Below are positions 1-8,029 of a stretch of DNA of 64,000 bases, piece after piece; within the stretch, counting starts at the first letter, position 1, and every line of letters starts with the position of its first letter. Origin of the DNA: Spirosoma endbachense (GTDB lineage: Bacteria; Bacteroidota; Bacteroidia; Cytophagales; Spirosomataceae); contig NZ_CP045997.1 in the NCBI RefSeq assembly GCF_010233585.1, forward strand, positions 1,887,749-1,951,748, given 5' to 3'. The position numbers were made by a program, and so were the translations under genes. The notes beneath the pieces were generated by a model. It ran no database searches. It worked only from the letters and a program-made list of their open reading frames with translations, and was not told the DNA's origin.

Positions 1-1
1 C

Positions 2-259
2 TACTGGACCTTGTTTGTAACCATTGCTGCCGAACTGTTTGGAACCAACCTTCGCGCTACAGTTGCAACCACCGTTCCAAATTTTGTACGAGGGGCAACA
101 ATTCCATTAAGTGCACTTTTCATTCAGCTTAAACCCGCATTAGGAACGGTTTACAGCGCACTAACCGTTGGCCTTCTAACGCTGGCCGTGGCCCTGGTAG
201 CACTCACCTACCTCGCCGAGACGTTTACGAAAGATCTGGATTATGTAGAAGAAGTATAA
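2..259 (+). CDS. MFS transporter, C-terminal fragment (5' end outside window)
   Basis: The reading frame is open from the window edge to a TAA at 257-259 and gives 85 residues. It contains the cytoplasmic-loop motif ELFGTNLRAT, typical of major facilitator superfamily sugar/drug transporters (E-x-F-x-T-x-x-R), followed by two hydrophobic segments (about residues 30-50 and 55-75) and a short acidic tail. It is therefore the last two or three membrane helices of an inner-membrane MFS permease. The substrate cannot be told from this piece. The start codon lies upstream of base 1. Confidence 0.75.
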   Translation, partial: YWTLFVTIAAELFGTNLRATVATTVPNFVRGATIPLSALFIQLKPALGTVYSALTVGLLTLAVALVALTYLAETFTKDLDYVEEV

Positions 260-605
260 TAGATGTACAAAATTTTGCATCTGCTTACAAAATTTATCAT
301 TTATAGCAAAGCACTAAACAAAAAAGGGTAATTATCTCCAGTAAATACGGGAAAAACCTCACCAATTATTAGTGGGGAATGTATGTATTTTGTCAGTACA
401 TAAAATAACTATCTCGCGTCCTTTTGTCGATCATTGTTTAAGGTTTAGTCCGAACCTGCTCCGACGGCTGTTCAAAGGCTTTGAAAAATAACTCAACCAG
501 TAAGCAGCCAATAACTGAAATGGAGGTGATATTCAAAATATCGCCAATCTACCTGTAGAGTAAAAGAAAAACTATATACCTAATTAACCCAAATTTATTA
601 CAATT
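260..605. other. Intergenic region, AT-rich, no gene seen
   Basis: The 346 bases between the MFS gene and the 151-residue unknown protein are AT-rich and carry no convincing open frame. No full TTTG-N20-TAnnTTTG promoter was found. The only structure noted is a weak 6-bp inverted repeat (GATATT/AATATC) near 530. Confidence 0.4.
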
Positions 606-1061
606 ATGACTAATACATTTTGTGAAGACAATTCAAGCCAAAGAAAAGAACGCGGTGGAATATTATCAGATCCAAGCAATGCAGACAGCGCATTTGAGCA
701 TCTTTCCAGAGTAATAAACAGTTGGCAGGAGGCATTTTATTCGCCTGATTCTACATTACTTTCTGAAAAGGCATATACTAAGTTTTTTGATTTTGATAAA
801 GAATTGATCCAGTCTATTCTGGAGCAGGATAGGTGCGTAGCCTTAAGAATATTTCCAGGCTTTGATGAAAATGGTAAAATTACGGCTGCCCTGGTTGGTA
901 TTAATGACGCTTCAGAAGAAATATTGAATACGGAATCCAACAAACGGAATTTGGGTGCTGGTGATAATGTAGCACTTCTGGCGGCAGTAGACCTTAATGC
1001 GGATAATCAAAGTATGATCGCTTGCTGTCCACGCAATGGAAAGTCCGCACTTTTTGGATAA
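606..1061 (+). CDS. Hypothetical protein, 151 aa
   Basis: I do not recognise this family. The protein is soluble and acidic with no signal peptide or membrane segment. The first 30 residues look disordered and are rich in Asn, Ser and Asp. The rest alternates helix- and strand-like stretches (for example RCVALRIFPGFDENGKITAAL), so it may be a small alpha/beta domain. The ATG at 606 follows an AT-rich leader, and the next gene starts 38 bases after the stop, so it probably shares a transcript with the membrane protein and histidine kinase downstream. That makes a signalling role possible, but this is inference from position only. Confidence 0.55.
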   Translation: MTNTFCEDNSSQRKERGGILSDPSNADSAFEHLSRVINSWQEAFYSPDSTLLSEKAYTKFFDFDKELIQSILEQDRCVALRIFPGFDENGKITAALVGINDASEEILNTESNKRNLGAGDNVALLAAVDLNADNQSMIACCPRNGKSALFG

Positions 1062-1099
1062 CCGCCATTTAGTCTGTTACTTATGTTAATAAAACAAGA

Positions 1100-1738
1100 A
1101 TGGAGAAGGCTCTATTAGCCATTTATTTTTTTTCTTTAGGATTTTCTACCGCCGTCTGTTTTTTCTTCAGACGGCGGCATGAATTTCCGATCAATAGTAT
1201 CTGGATTTATTTAGGACTAACTTTTCTGGTGGATGCTTATTCTGAGTATTTGTATCAGATTGGGCTAAAATTTCAATATTTATACATTATTTACGGGCCC
1301 GTTGAGTATTTTTTTATTGCTTCAGTTTACTATTATCAATTTAAAAATAGGTTAATGCGTAAAGTCATACCAATATCAATAATTATCTACGCAATTAGTA
1401 GTATTATCTATGGGCTTATCTTAAAATATGAGACACATTATTATATTTTCAATCTTCGTGGCGCATTAATAATTAGCTTATTACTTATTTATTTTAATGA
1501 ACTATATAAGAGGAATGAAATTATTGATTTAAAAAATGAGCCAATATTCTGGATCAGTATTGGTAATCTTTTCTTTTGGTCAGGTACGTTTTTTATTATG
1601 GGTCTGGTGACACCTCTAAATAAGATCGACCCAAAAATTGGTACACTTCTCTTCTCAATAAATCCGATTCTAAATATCTTCTCCTATAATATGTTTATAA
1701 AAGCTATATTATGCAAACGAAAATCGATCCAATTATAA
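1100..1738 (+). CDS. Multi-pass membrane protein of unknown function
   Basis: 212 residues, almost entirely hydrophobic, with about seven predicted helices separated by short charged loops and a basic C-terminus (CKRKSIQL). Family not recognised. Its 3' end overlaps the downstream histidine kinase by 28 bases (1711-1738), so the two are translationally coupled and probably work together. A plausible but unproven reading is that the membrane protein is a sensory partner of the kinase, which has only one helix of its own. Codon use is AT-rich, as for its neighbours and unlike most of the window. Confidence 0.65.
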   Translation: MEKALLAIYFFSLGFSTAVCFFFRRRHEFPINSIWIYLGLTFLVDAYSEYLYQIGLKFQYLYIIYGPVEYFFIASVYYYQFKNRLMRKVIPISIIIYAISSIIYGLILKYETHYYIFNLRGALIISLLLIYFNELYKRNEIIDLKNEPIFWISIGNLFFWSGTFFIMGLVTPLNKIDPKIGTLLFSINPILNIFSYNMFIKAILCKRKSIQL

Positions 1739-2532
1739 CGGTCATTATTCTGGGCACGTTAATTTTTCTTGGACTTTCCGCTTTTGTGGTTTCTTTTCTA
1801 TTTTTTTTCAATAAAAAACAAGCTCAGTACAGGCAGGAAAAGGCTGATTTAAAAGCTAGATATGATCGGGAAATTTTAAAATCTCAATTAGAAGTACAAA
1901 ACTCCACATTACAGGAGGTCGGCCAGGAATTACATGACAATATAGGGCAATTATTATCCGTAGCTAAAATAAACTTAAGCATATTAGAAAGCCTTCCGCA
2001 AGAAGTTGAAAGTCTGGATTATATAAAACAAACTACCGACGTTATTAGCCAGTCTATCAAAGATTTACGCTCATTAACCAAAAGTCTCGACGGCGATTTT
2101 GTCCAGGATTTTGGCTTGCTGGAAAGTATAACCCATGAGCTTCTACGAATTGAGAAAACGAAACGGTTTAAAACTAGTACGCATTTAGACGGCGATGTAT
2201 ACAGTCTTGGGTATGACCGGGAAATTGTCTTATTCCGTATTTTTCAAGAGATTTTAAATAACGCCATCAAGCACTCCAGAGCAAACATTATACATATTGA
2301 TTTATTATTCGCTCCCGAAAAATTTACACTAGCCTTTAATGATGACGGCGAAGGGTTTGATTATGAAGAAATAATGAGCCAGGAGTTATCAAAATCAGGA
2401 GCCGGACTACGAAACATTTTCCGACGTGTTGAGCTTATTGGCGGCCAGTGTATATACAAATCAGCCAAAAATCAGGGGACTCAAGTTTCTATCGAATTAG
2501 CTATCGAAACCGTACCGAGTTTATCCAGTTAA
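1711..2532 (+). CDS. Sensor histidine kinase, NarX/LiaS-type (HisKA_3)
   Basis: 273 residues. One membrane helix (about 10-33) is followed by a coiled-coil linker (35-70), a HisKA_3 dimerisation/phosphoacceptor segment with the pattern ELHDNIGQLLS (phosphoacceptor His75), and a HATPase_c domain with an N-box (EILNNAIKHS, about 180-189), a G1 box (NDDGEGF, about 210-216) and a G2 box (GAGLRNI, 230-236). This class normally signals to a NarL/LuxR-type response regulator, but none lies next to it: the downstream gene is convergent and unrelated. There is no extracellular sensor domain, so the signal may come through the coupled membrane protein encoded just upstream. Confidence 0.88.
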   Translation: MQTKIDPIITVIILGTLIFLGLSAFVVSFLFFFNKKQAQYRQEKADLKARYDREILKSQLEVQNSTLQEVGQELHDNIGQLLSVAKINLSILESLPQEVESLDYIKQTTDVISQSIKDLRSLTKSLDGDFVQDFGLLESITHELLRIEKTKRFKTSTHLDGDVYSLGYDREIVLFRIFQEILNNAIKHSRANIIHIDLLFAPEKFTLAFNDDGEGFDYEEIMSQELSKSGAGLRNIFRRVELIGGQCIYKSAKNQGTQVSIELAIETVPSLSS

Positions 2533-2551
2533 ATTGGCCACATTCATTGGC

Positions 2552-2607
2552 ATTCGTTCATAAAAAAGCCCGGCAGGATTACATGCCGGGCTTTTTTATG
2601 AACGAAT
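2552..2607. terminator. Bidirectional intrinsic terminator with 24-bp perfect arms
   Basis: A perfect inverted repeat: arms 2552-2575 and 2584-2607 with an 8-base loop. The core is AAAAAAGCCCGGCA / TGCCGGGCTTTTTT, giving a GC-rich stem flanked by A and T runs on both strands, so it should stop transcription from the histidine kinase (plus) and from the HMA protein (minus). The right arm ends 3 bases from the HMA protein stop codon. Confidence 0.9.
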
Positions 2608-2610
2608 ATC

Positions 2611-2976
2611 TTATTGATGATCCATGCCACCACCCTTTTTACAGCAGCTCGGCAGTTTGTTATAACCGACTTCGTCAGCGGGCACTTCTTCGGCATTGTA
2701 ACCCGTTTTACTGATGTTTGCTTTTAGTTTGGCAACATCGGTTTTGGCCGGATTATACTTGATCGTTACAACTTTCGATTTAACGTCAAGATCGGCTTCT
2801 TTAACTCCCTTTTCAAACGCCAGATTGCGCTCGATGCGTGCTTTGCACATGCCGCAGATCGCCGACGTTTTGATTTTTACTTCCTTTTCTTTGTCATCGC
2901 GCGAAGGTGCGCCAGCGAAAAGGCTGCCCACGATCATTAGCGAAGTCAGGGCGGTCAGAAACAGGTTACGCAACAT
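2611..2976 (-). CDS. Secreted heavy-metal-associated (HMA) domain protein
   Basis: 121 residues: an N-terminal signal peptide (hydrophobic 4-20, likely cleavage near AGA), then a single HMA ferredoxin-like domain (about 33-98) with the metal-binding CxxC as AICGMC (Cys41, Cys44), and a C-terminal tail with a Cys pair (Cys111-112), Met and His. HMA proteins bind soft metals, Cu(I) or Hg(II), so this is probably a periplasmic copper chaperone or scavenger of MerP/CopZ type. It is the last gene of the minus-strand metal module and ends at a strong terminator. The extra CC-containing tail is a possible second metal site. Confidence 0.85.
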   Translation of the reverse strand: MLRNLFLTALTSLMIVGSLFAGAPSRDDKEKEVKIKTSAICGMCKARIERNLAFEKGVKEADLDVKSKVVTIKYNPAKTDVAKLKANISKTGYNAEEVPADEVGYNKLPSCCKKGGGMDHQ

Positions 2977-3013
2977 ACTAGTAGCTGGTTTATAGTGAAT
3001 TAAAAACGAAAAT

Positions 3014-4516
3014 TTAATTAGAATGGTGCCCGTTCATTCGGTGCATTTTATTCATTGTCATCAGGCTGGGCGTCAGACGTAGATAAATCTGTCCGGAAAG
3101 CGGTGTTTTGCCGTAAATGTTGCTTCCCAGATATTGATCTGGCATACTACCCGTCAACTGTGCACCCAGAACCAGATCAGTATTAAAATGTTGAGCAATG
3201 CGATAGTTCAGGCCAAGCGTCAGGTTATTTATTGTGTATGATGAGCCAGCACTCACGCCCTGCCCAAGCTCATCGCTATGAATACCTAACTCTTCGGCCG
3301 ATTTTCGAACGTTTTCGTAGCGTCCATAAAAAGCAATCCGGTCAATCTGCAAACTACTTTCGGCCAGGTACGAATTCTCGCCCGCCCCGTCATGATTATT
3401 CCGCCCCCAGACAAATGCCGACGATACATAGCGGCCCGGCCCCAGCCCTTTACTATGCAAAACTGATGCCGTTGTACGGGTAACATTCTCTCCGGGATGG
3501 GCTTCTTCTGGATCAGTCAAAAATCCCTGCGAAAACTGCAAAGCCAATGCTGGCGATGGATTTATCGACAATCGATAGGAATAGCTGTTGAATGTTGGTT
3601 TATCGAAGTTATATCGGTTTTCGTCTGGCTCCCGCCCTTTAAACGTTGATCCTTCAATTTTTGCCCACTTGTATCGAAACCCAACCGTAGCAACACCAAA
3701 TAGAATGTGAGACGCATCCTGCCAGTGGTGGCTCAACGGTGCATCCGGGTTATTGAATGACGAAATTCGGTGCATAAATGCGGGTGGCCCGAGCGCCGGT
3801 TCGCCAGGGTAACCAACGTATCCATACAGATCAATATCTTTAGTGAACGCATGACTGTAACTGACCGACAGCTCCGAAACAAGGTCGTGCGGATGCTGTT
3901 TATCGATCAGTGGCTGGCCTTTATAAGTCTCGCCCGTCTGAAAAAGCAACGGATAACCGCCATTACCGACCGTGAGCGGATCGAGTGACAACATAGCCCG
4001 CACCTGAAACAAACCTCGCTGCCCCACTTTACGCTGCGCCATGCCCATAAACCAGTTTGGGGCACCTAATTGCTGATCATGTCCTCGTCTATCGGCATTA
4101 TTGACATTTTGGCTTGTATAACGCAGGTAAATGGCGTAGTGCAGCATATAACTCCACCCTTTTGGTGTCGGGTGGCTCATGTAGGCGTACATGGGCGTAT
4201 TGTCAGGATGCCAGGATGTGCCTGATCCGTTCCGATTCATCGGCAAGTAGCGCGAAAGCGAATGGGTCATTCCCATAGTCGTATCCATTGTCAGGCCATG
4301 ATTCATTGCCTGCATACTTTTCATGGAATCATCCATCTTCATCCCCGTATGGCCGGAATGATCCATCGGTTTAGTTGTATCAGCCTTTAAATTCCTTTCG
4401 GCAGGCTTTTTCACGGGCGTTTCCATGCCCGGCATGGTCATGCCTTCGTGATGCTGATGTTGGCCAAATACAAGGCCATTGATAAAAAACAGGGCAATTA
4501 AAATTAACTTTTTCAT
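3014..4516 (-). CDS. Outer-membrane protein with Met/His-rich N-terminus, metal module
   Basis: I choose the ATG at 4516 because it begins a clear signal peptide (MKKLILIALFFINGLVFGQ); the frame stays open further upstream but would bury this signal. The mature protein (500 aa precursor) starts with roughly 80 residues crowded with His and Met (HQHHEGMTMPGM, MDHSGHTGMKMDDSM), a pattern of periplasmic Cu(I)/Ag(I) binders. The rest is rich in alternating aromatic and polar strands (for example YSYRLSINPSPALALQF) and looks like a beta-barrel. The family is known to me only as an uncharacterised protein of Bacteroidota metal-resistance loci. A hairpin separates it from the copper-storage gene upstream. 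Copper efflux or adsorption at the outer membrane is an inference. Confidence 0.7.
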   Translation of the reverse strand: MKKLILIALFFINGLVFGQHQHHEGMTMPGMETPVKKPAERNLKADTTKPMDHSGHTGMKMDDSMKSMQAMNHGLTMDTTMGMTHSLSRYLPMNRNGSGTSWHPDNTPMYAYMSHPTPKGWSYMLHYAIYLRYTSQNVNNADRRGHDQQLGAPNWFMGMAQRKVGQRGLFQVRAMLSLDPLTVGNGGYPLLFQTGETYKGQPLIDKQHPHDLVSELSVSYSHAFTKDIDLYGYVGYPGEPALGPPAFMHRISSFNNPDAPLSHHWQDASHILFGVATVGFRYKWAKIEGSTFKGREPDENRYNFDKPTFNSYSYRLSINPSPALALQFSQGFLTDPEEAHPGENVTRTTASVLHSKGLGPGRYVSSAFVWGRNNHDGAGENSYLAESSLQIDRIAFYGRYENVRKSAEELGIHSDELGQGVSAGSSYTINNLTLGLNYRIAQHFNTDLVLGAQLTGSMPDQYLGSNIYGKTPLSGQIYLRLTPSLMTMNKMHRMNGHHSN

Positions 4517-4533
4517 CAGGTTGTTGAGAGAAA

Positions 4534-4570
4534 ATCCGGGATGGATTTTATGAAAAGAGCCATCCCGGAT
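4534..4570 (-). terminator. Intercistronic hairpin, possible attenuator
   Basis: 11-bp perfect arms ATCCGGGATGG (4534-4544) and CCATCCCGGAT (4560-4570) with a 15-base loop lie between the copper-storage gene and the Met/His-rich protein gene. Read on the minus strand the stem is followed by TTTT, so it can act as a weak terminator or as an mRNA-stabilising hairpin that sets the ratio between the two products. Confidence 0.6.
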
Positions 4571-4575
4571 AAGTA

Positions 4576-4923
4576 TCAGGCAGCCATCTGGCGACATTCT
4601 TCGGCACACTTTCGGCAAGCCTCGGCGCAGGCTTTGCAATGCGCAAAGTGGCTGGCATGTTTTTCGCACTCACCTGCACAGGCTTCGCAGGCTTCCGCAC
4701 AAACCGTCATAAATGACTTCATAAATTGCGAGCCGCGGGCAGTTAAACGACCACATAACGTACAGATATCGGCACAGTCACGGCAAAGTTTAATGCAAGC
4801 CGTCATATCGTGCCCTTTGCTGTCGGTATCACCCGCTTCGATGCAGGCAGTGGCGCATTCTTCGCAGGCTTTGGCACAATCGAAACAGGTATCAACGTGC
4901 GAGGTCATTGTCATGTTTTCCAT
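4576..4923 (-). CDS. Four-helix-bundle copper-storage protein (Csp, DUF326-like)
   Basis: 115 residues with 19 cysteines arranged as helical CxxxC/CxxC repeats (for example CFDCAKACEECATAC and CIKLCRDCADICTLC), plus several His. This is the signature of the Csp3/DUF326 family, cytosolic four-helix bundles whose Cys-lined core stores many Cu(I) ions. There is no signal peptide, so it should be cytosolic. It sits in the minus-strand metal module, just downstream of the AraC-HMA regulator gene (127-base gap). That gap contains a bipartite motif also found upstream of the first gene of the module, so it may have its own metal-responsive promoter. Confidence 0.9.
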   Translation of the reverse strand: MENMTMTSHVDTCFDCAKACEECATACIEAGDTDSKGHDMTACIKLCRDCADICTLCGRLTARGSQFMKSFMTVCAEACEACAGECEKHASHFAHCKACAEACRKCAEECRQMAA

Positions 4924-4997
4924 GATAGTAGGTAAGTTTGACTAGTTCTGACCACCATTGGTCTGACAAAGTAACAAGCCTAAGCGCGTTCGGTTTT

Positions 4998-5024
4998 TAT
5001 ATAATTACGGACGAGTTTTACAAG
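4998..5024. promoter_or_regulatory. Bipartite motif, copy A (candidate operator of the metal regulator)
   Basis: Plus-strand reading: TATATAATTA, a 7-base spacer, then GTTTTACAAG. The same two 10-mers occur, in the opposite orientation and with a 4-base spacer, at 8528-8551 upstream of the first gene of this metal module. Copy A lies 75 bases upstream of the copper-storage gene start. Two exact 10-mers in the two control regions of one module make chance unlikely. Binding by the AraC-HMA regulator is inference. Confidence 0.55.
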
Positions 5025-5050
5025 TAGCCATGCGCACAAATCCCGTTCGC

Positions 5051-5629
5051 TCATTCGCTTTTAAGCACAGAATCCAGGCTTCGCCGTTCTACCAGAGCTC
5101 CCTTCCGAAACTGTCCCGGCGTTTGCCCGGTCACTTGCCGAAATTGGTTCGACAGGTGTTGTACGCTACTGTATCCCAATCGCCAGGCAATTTCGCTCAA
5201 TGTCAACTCGTCGTATCGCAGCCACTCTTTTACTTTCTCAATTTTCAGCGCAATAATGTATTTCTCGACCGTATGAGCTTCACTTGCCGAAAACAACCCG
5301 CTGAGGTATGAGTATTCGTAGCCGAGTTTACGTTCCAGAAAAGTCGAATAGTTTTCCGTTGGTAGTCGATCTCCTTTCAGGTGCTGGATTTCATTGATCA
5401 GAAGCACTTTCATGTGTTCGACGAGCAGTTGCTTCCGGTCGTCGACCAGATCAAACCCGTTGGCCTGCAACGTCTGTCGAACTGTATCAAGCGTAACAGC
5501 TGACGGGAAAGTCGTGACATCTACTTCGCCAAGTTCAACCCGACTAACAGTCAGGCCAAGCTTTTCAAGCTCTTCGCGCACGACCCGTTTACAACGATCG
5601 CACACCATATTTCGGATGGTCAGTGTCAT
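5051..5629 (-). CDS. AraC-family regulator with N-terminal HMA metal-sensing domain
   Basis: I take the ATG at 5629 because it gives an HMA domain from residue 1, and the upstream extension runs back into the TonB receptor gene. 192 residues: residues 1-70 resemble a heavy-metal-associated fold with CxxC as MVCDRC (Cys10, Cys13); the C-terminal half (about 95-185) is an AraC/XylS double helix-turn-helix (LTLSEIAWRLGYSSVQHLSNQF, with the QFRK end typical of the family). A one-component sensor in which metal binding to CxxC controls DNA binding is the natural reading. The gene lies 7 bases after the TonB receptor gene and is clearly in the same operon, which suggests autoregulation. Confidence 0.85.
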   Translation of the reverse strand: MTLTIRNMVCDRCKRVVREELEKLGLTVSRVELGEVDVTTFPSAVTLDTVRQTLQANGFDLVDDRKQLLVEHMKVLLINEIQHLKGDRLPTENYSTFLERKLGYEYSYLSGLFSASEAHTVEKYIIALKIEKVKEWLRYDELTLSEIAWRLGYSSVQHLSNQFRQVTGQTPGQFRKGALVERRSLDSVLKSE

Positions 5630-5636
5630 AGTCTTT

Positions 5637-7955
5637 TTAGTGCTGAGGTTTGAAACGAAAACCTGTGTATACCATTTGACCCGTGATTGGGCCCCATACC
5701 TGGGCTCCGGCATCGAAGCTGGGGCCGAATGGATCATTTGGGGCAACGATCGGGTTCTGTTGCCGAAAGCCCGTCAGGTTTTCGCCACCCAGATAGATTT
5801 CCCATCCACTCCGAAATGCCCGACTAACCTGTGCGTTGAGGTTGTAGAAACCAGGTGCAAATTCAACCGGCATGTTTTGATACGTGGTATGGACATAGCC
5901 TTCGCGCAGATAAGGAATCCGCCGGGGTCCATTCCATTGGAGCGTTGCATCAAATTTCCATTTGTCGAACGGCAATGCATAACCTGCATTCAGCAAAACC
6001 CGATCGCGACTAACCATCATTTTGGGAAGCAGCCGCTCCTCGCCAAATGGCCCGCCCATACTTTGCTTAACATCGAACAATCGGTAAGCCGCTTTTACCT
6101 CAAAGCGTTTGGCCGGCTGCACGTTCAGTTCTGCCTGAAAACTGTTGGCAAAAGAAGCCCCCTGAAGGTTGTAGAAATACAATTCGCGGGGATGCTCAAT
6201 GTCCACGATCAACTGATTCAGGAAATTTGTCCGATGATAATCTACCGTTAATGAGGCCTTTTTGCTGAAGATCAAAAAATCGTTGGTAAGGCTAAGCCCG
6301 TAATTCCACGATACTTCGGGGCGAAGTTGCTCCTTCAAAAAAACAGCCCTTGAACTCACCAGGTAACCGAAGTTTTCGGCAAATGGATTCGGCACCCGGA
6401 ATCCGCGCCCAGCCGATGCCCGCAGACTGAGATTGTCGGTCAGGTTATATTTCAGATGAAGCCGGGGTGTAAACTGCGTGCCGTAGAGATTGTGAAAATC
6501 GACCCGGCCACCAGCCACCAGGGTCAGTTTTTCCGGATAGATGTAGGTATACTCAGCAAATGCCCCCGGTACTGATTCTGTTCGGGCGGTATTAATCGTT
6601 TTGTAATTTTCGCGGTAATCATCAAGCAGATAGCTAAGCCCGGCTTTAATACTATGATTGGTATTGTCGATGATCGTCTGATAAATCAGATTAGCATATA
6701 CTGTTTGCTGCCGACCGTCATAAGGCGCAAATCCAAATCGGGCTGTCTGCTCATGATGGACACCATTCAAGATCAATCCAAGACCTTTATACGGTTTATC
6801 GGGATAGAGTTTAGCCGTTTTCGAAAAGAATTCCAGACGTTTTGTCGTATTTAAAAAGCTATAGCGGGGAGATGCGCTGCTCTGGCTCTCAAACCTTGAC
6901 AACTGCCCGCCATCGCGATCTTCATAAAGTGCTTTAACCCCAAATTGGGCCATAAACCGGTCGCCATTATACTTAAAGCGATTAATGAGGTTAAACTGCG
7001 TATAGAGCGGTAGATCGCGAAAACCATCGTTATTCTGATCAATTTCAGTACGGAGCGTGCTGGCATGACCTAAAACACCTACACTCCACTTTGGCACAGC
7101 GGGTTGTGACTGTACCTGATTTCGGCCTTTTCGATTAGCCAGTAGTGGCTTCGACCAGTTAACGTTACCTTCAAATCGACCAAAACTGTTGACATAGCCA
7201 TTCAGAAACAAGGTTTGCTTGTCATCAGGTTTTTGCAACTCGACATTCATCTGGCCACTCATCGACTCATAACCATTGACGACTGAACCAGCTCCTTTCC
7301 CAACATCAATACTGGTGATCCAGGTGCCAGGGATGTAATTAAGGCCGAAAGTCGTAGCCAGTCCACGCACAGTCGGAATATTCTCAACATTCGTCTGCAC
7401 GTATTGTCCGCCCAATCCCAGAAACTGAATCTGTTTGGCGCCGGTAACGGCATCACTATACGAGACACTCACCGATGCGTTGGTCTCGAAACTTTCCGAC
7501 AAGTTGCAACAGGCGGCTTTCGCCAGTGTCCGTTGTGTAAGTAGTTCTGTCTGAATTGGATTAATGCGATCGATCTGACCGGGAGCCCCCGAAACGGTTA
7601 CCTCCTGCAATGTCCGTTCAGACCGGAGTGTAATAACTACTTCTGAGGCTATATTCGTTACCGTAAGTGTATCGGATTGGTAGCCTACATAACTGGCAAT
7701 CAGTTGCCTGACAGTAGGATGAAGAGTGAGTTGAAACCGACCAATCGAGTCGGTCACCGTACCGTTTGTTGTACCTGCCCAACGTACGGTTGCTCCGGCA
7801 AGCGGCACGCGCCTGTTATTGACGGTTTCGTTGATAATCCCCCGAACAGCCGTTTCCTGGACAGGAACAGTAGGTAATTTGGTTGCAATGGAATCAGATT
7901 GCGCTAGTACTGGCGACGCAGCCAGCATAGCCATCCATAAAAAAAGGAGTTTCAT
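5637..7955 (-). CDS. TonB-dependent outer-membrane receptor, metal module
   Basis: 772 residues from the ATG at 7955, which opens a signal peptide (MKLLFLWMAMLAASPVLAQ). Domain order: CarboxypepD_reg-like beta-sandwich (about 35-115), TonB plug (about 118-270, starting LQEVTVSGAPG), then a 22-strand-type beta-barrel to the C-terminus (TGFRFKPQH). The plug carries a vicinal cysteine pair (Cys149-150, AACCNLSESF), rare in ordinary receptors and suggestive of soft-metal contact. Family members take up or handle metal chelates across the outer membrane with TonB energy. Placed between the HYC_CC_PP-like gene and the AraC-HMA regulator, it probably transports copper or a copper complex; direction and ligand are unproven. 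Confidence 0.88.
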   Translation of the reverse strand: MKLLFLWMAMLAASPVLAQSDSIATKLPTVPVQETAVRGIINETVNNRRVPLAGATVRWAGTTNGTVTDSIGRFQLTLHPTVRQLIASYVGYQSDTLTVTNIASEVVITLRSERTLQEVTVSGAPGQIDRINPIQTELLTQRTLAKAACCNLSESFETNASVSVSYSDAVTGAKQIQFLGLGGQYVQTNVENIPTVRGLATTFGLNYIPGTWITSIDVGKGAGSVVNGYESMSGQMNVELQKPDDKQTLFLNGYVNSFGRFEGNVNWSKPLLANRKGRNQVQSQPAVPKWSVGVLGHASTLRTEIDQNNDGFRDLPLYTQFNLINRFKYNGDRFMAQFGVKALYEDRDGGQLSRFESQSSASPRYSFLNTTKRLEFFSKTAKLYPDKPYKGLGLILNGVHHEQTARFGFAPYDGRQQTVYANLIYQTIIDNTNHSIKAGLSYLLDDYRENYKTINTARTESVPGAFAEYTYIYPEKLTLVAGGRVDFHNLYGTQFTPRLHLKYNLTDNLSLRASAGRGFRVPNPFAENFGYLVSSRAVFLKEQLRPEVSWNYGLSLTNDFLIFSKKASLTVDYHRTNFLNQLIVDIEHPRELYFYNLQGASFANSFQAELNVQPAKRFEVKAAYRLFDVKQSMGGPFGEERLLPKMMVSRDRVLLNAGYALPFDKWKFDATLQWNGPRRIPYLREGYVHTTYQNMPVEFAPGFYNLNAQVSRAFRSGWEIYLGGENLTGFRQQNPIVAPNDPFGPSFDAGAQVWGPITGQMVYTGFRFKPQH

Positions 7956-8029
7956 GAGTTCGTTGATTGATGGATAAACACGATACGCCAGTGTCGGAAA
8001 GACACCGGAAATGTGCATTCATCAACGAA

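Noticed and set aside
4541..4945. Plus-strand open frame opposite the copper-storage gene, with regular Ala/Gln/Ser repeats
   Set aside because: The repeats are the antisense image of the CxxxC helices; the minus-strand reading is an unmistakable Csp protein.
5394..6251. Long plus-strand open frame opposite the regulator and TonB receptor genes
   Set aside because: Protein is rich in Arg, Ser and Cys without any domain pattern; it mirrors a well-supported gene on the other strand.
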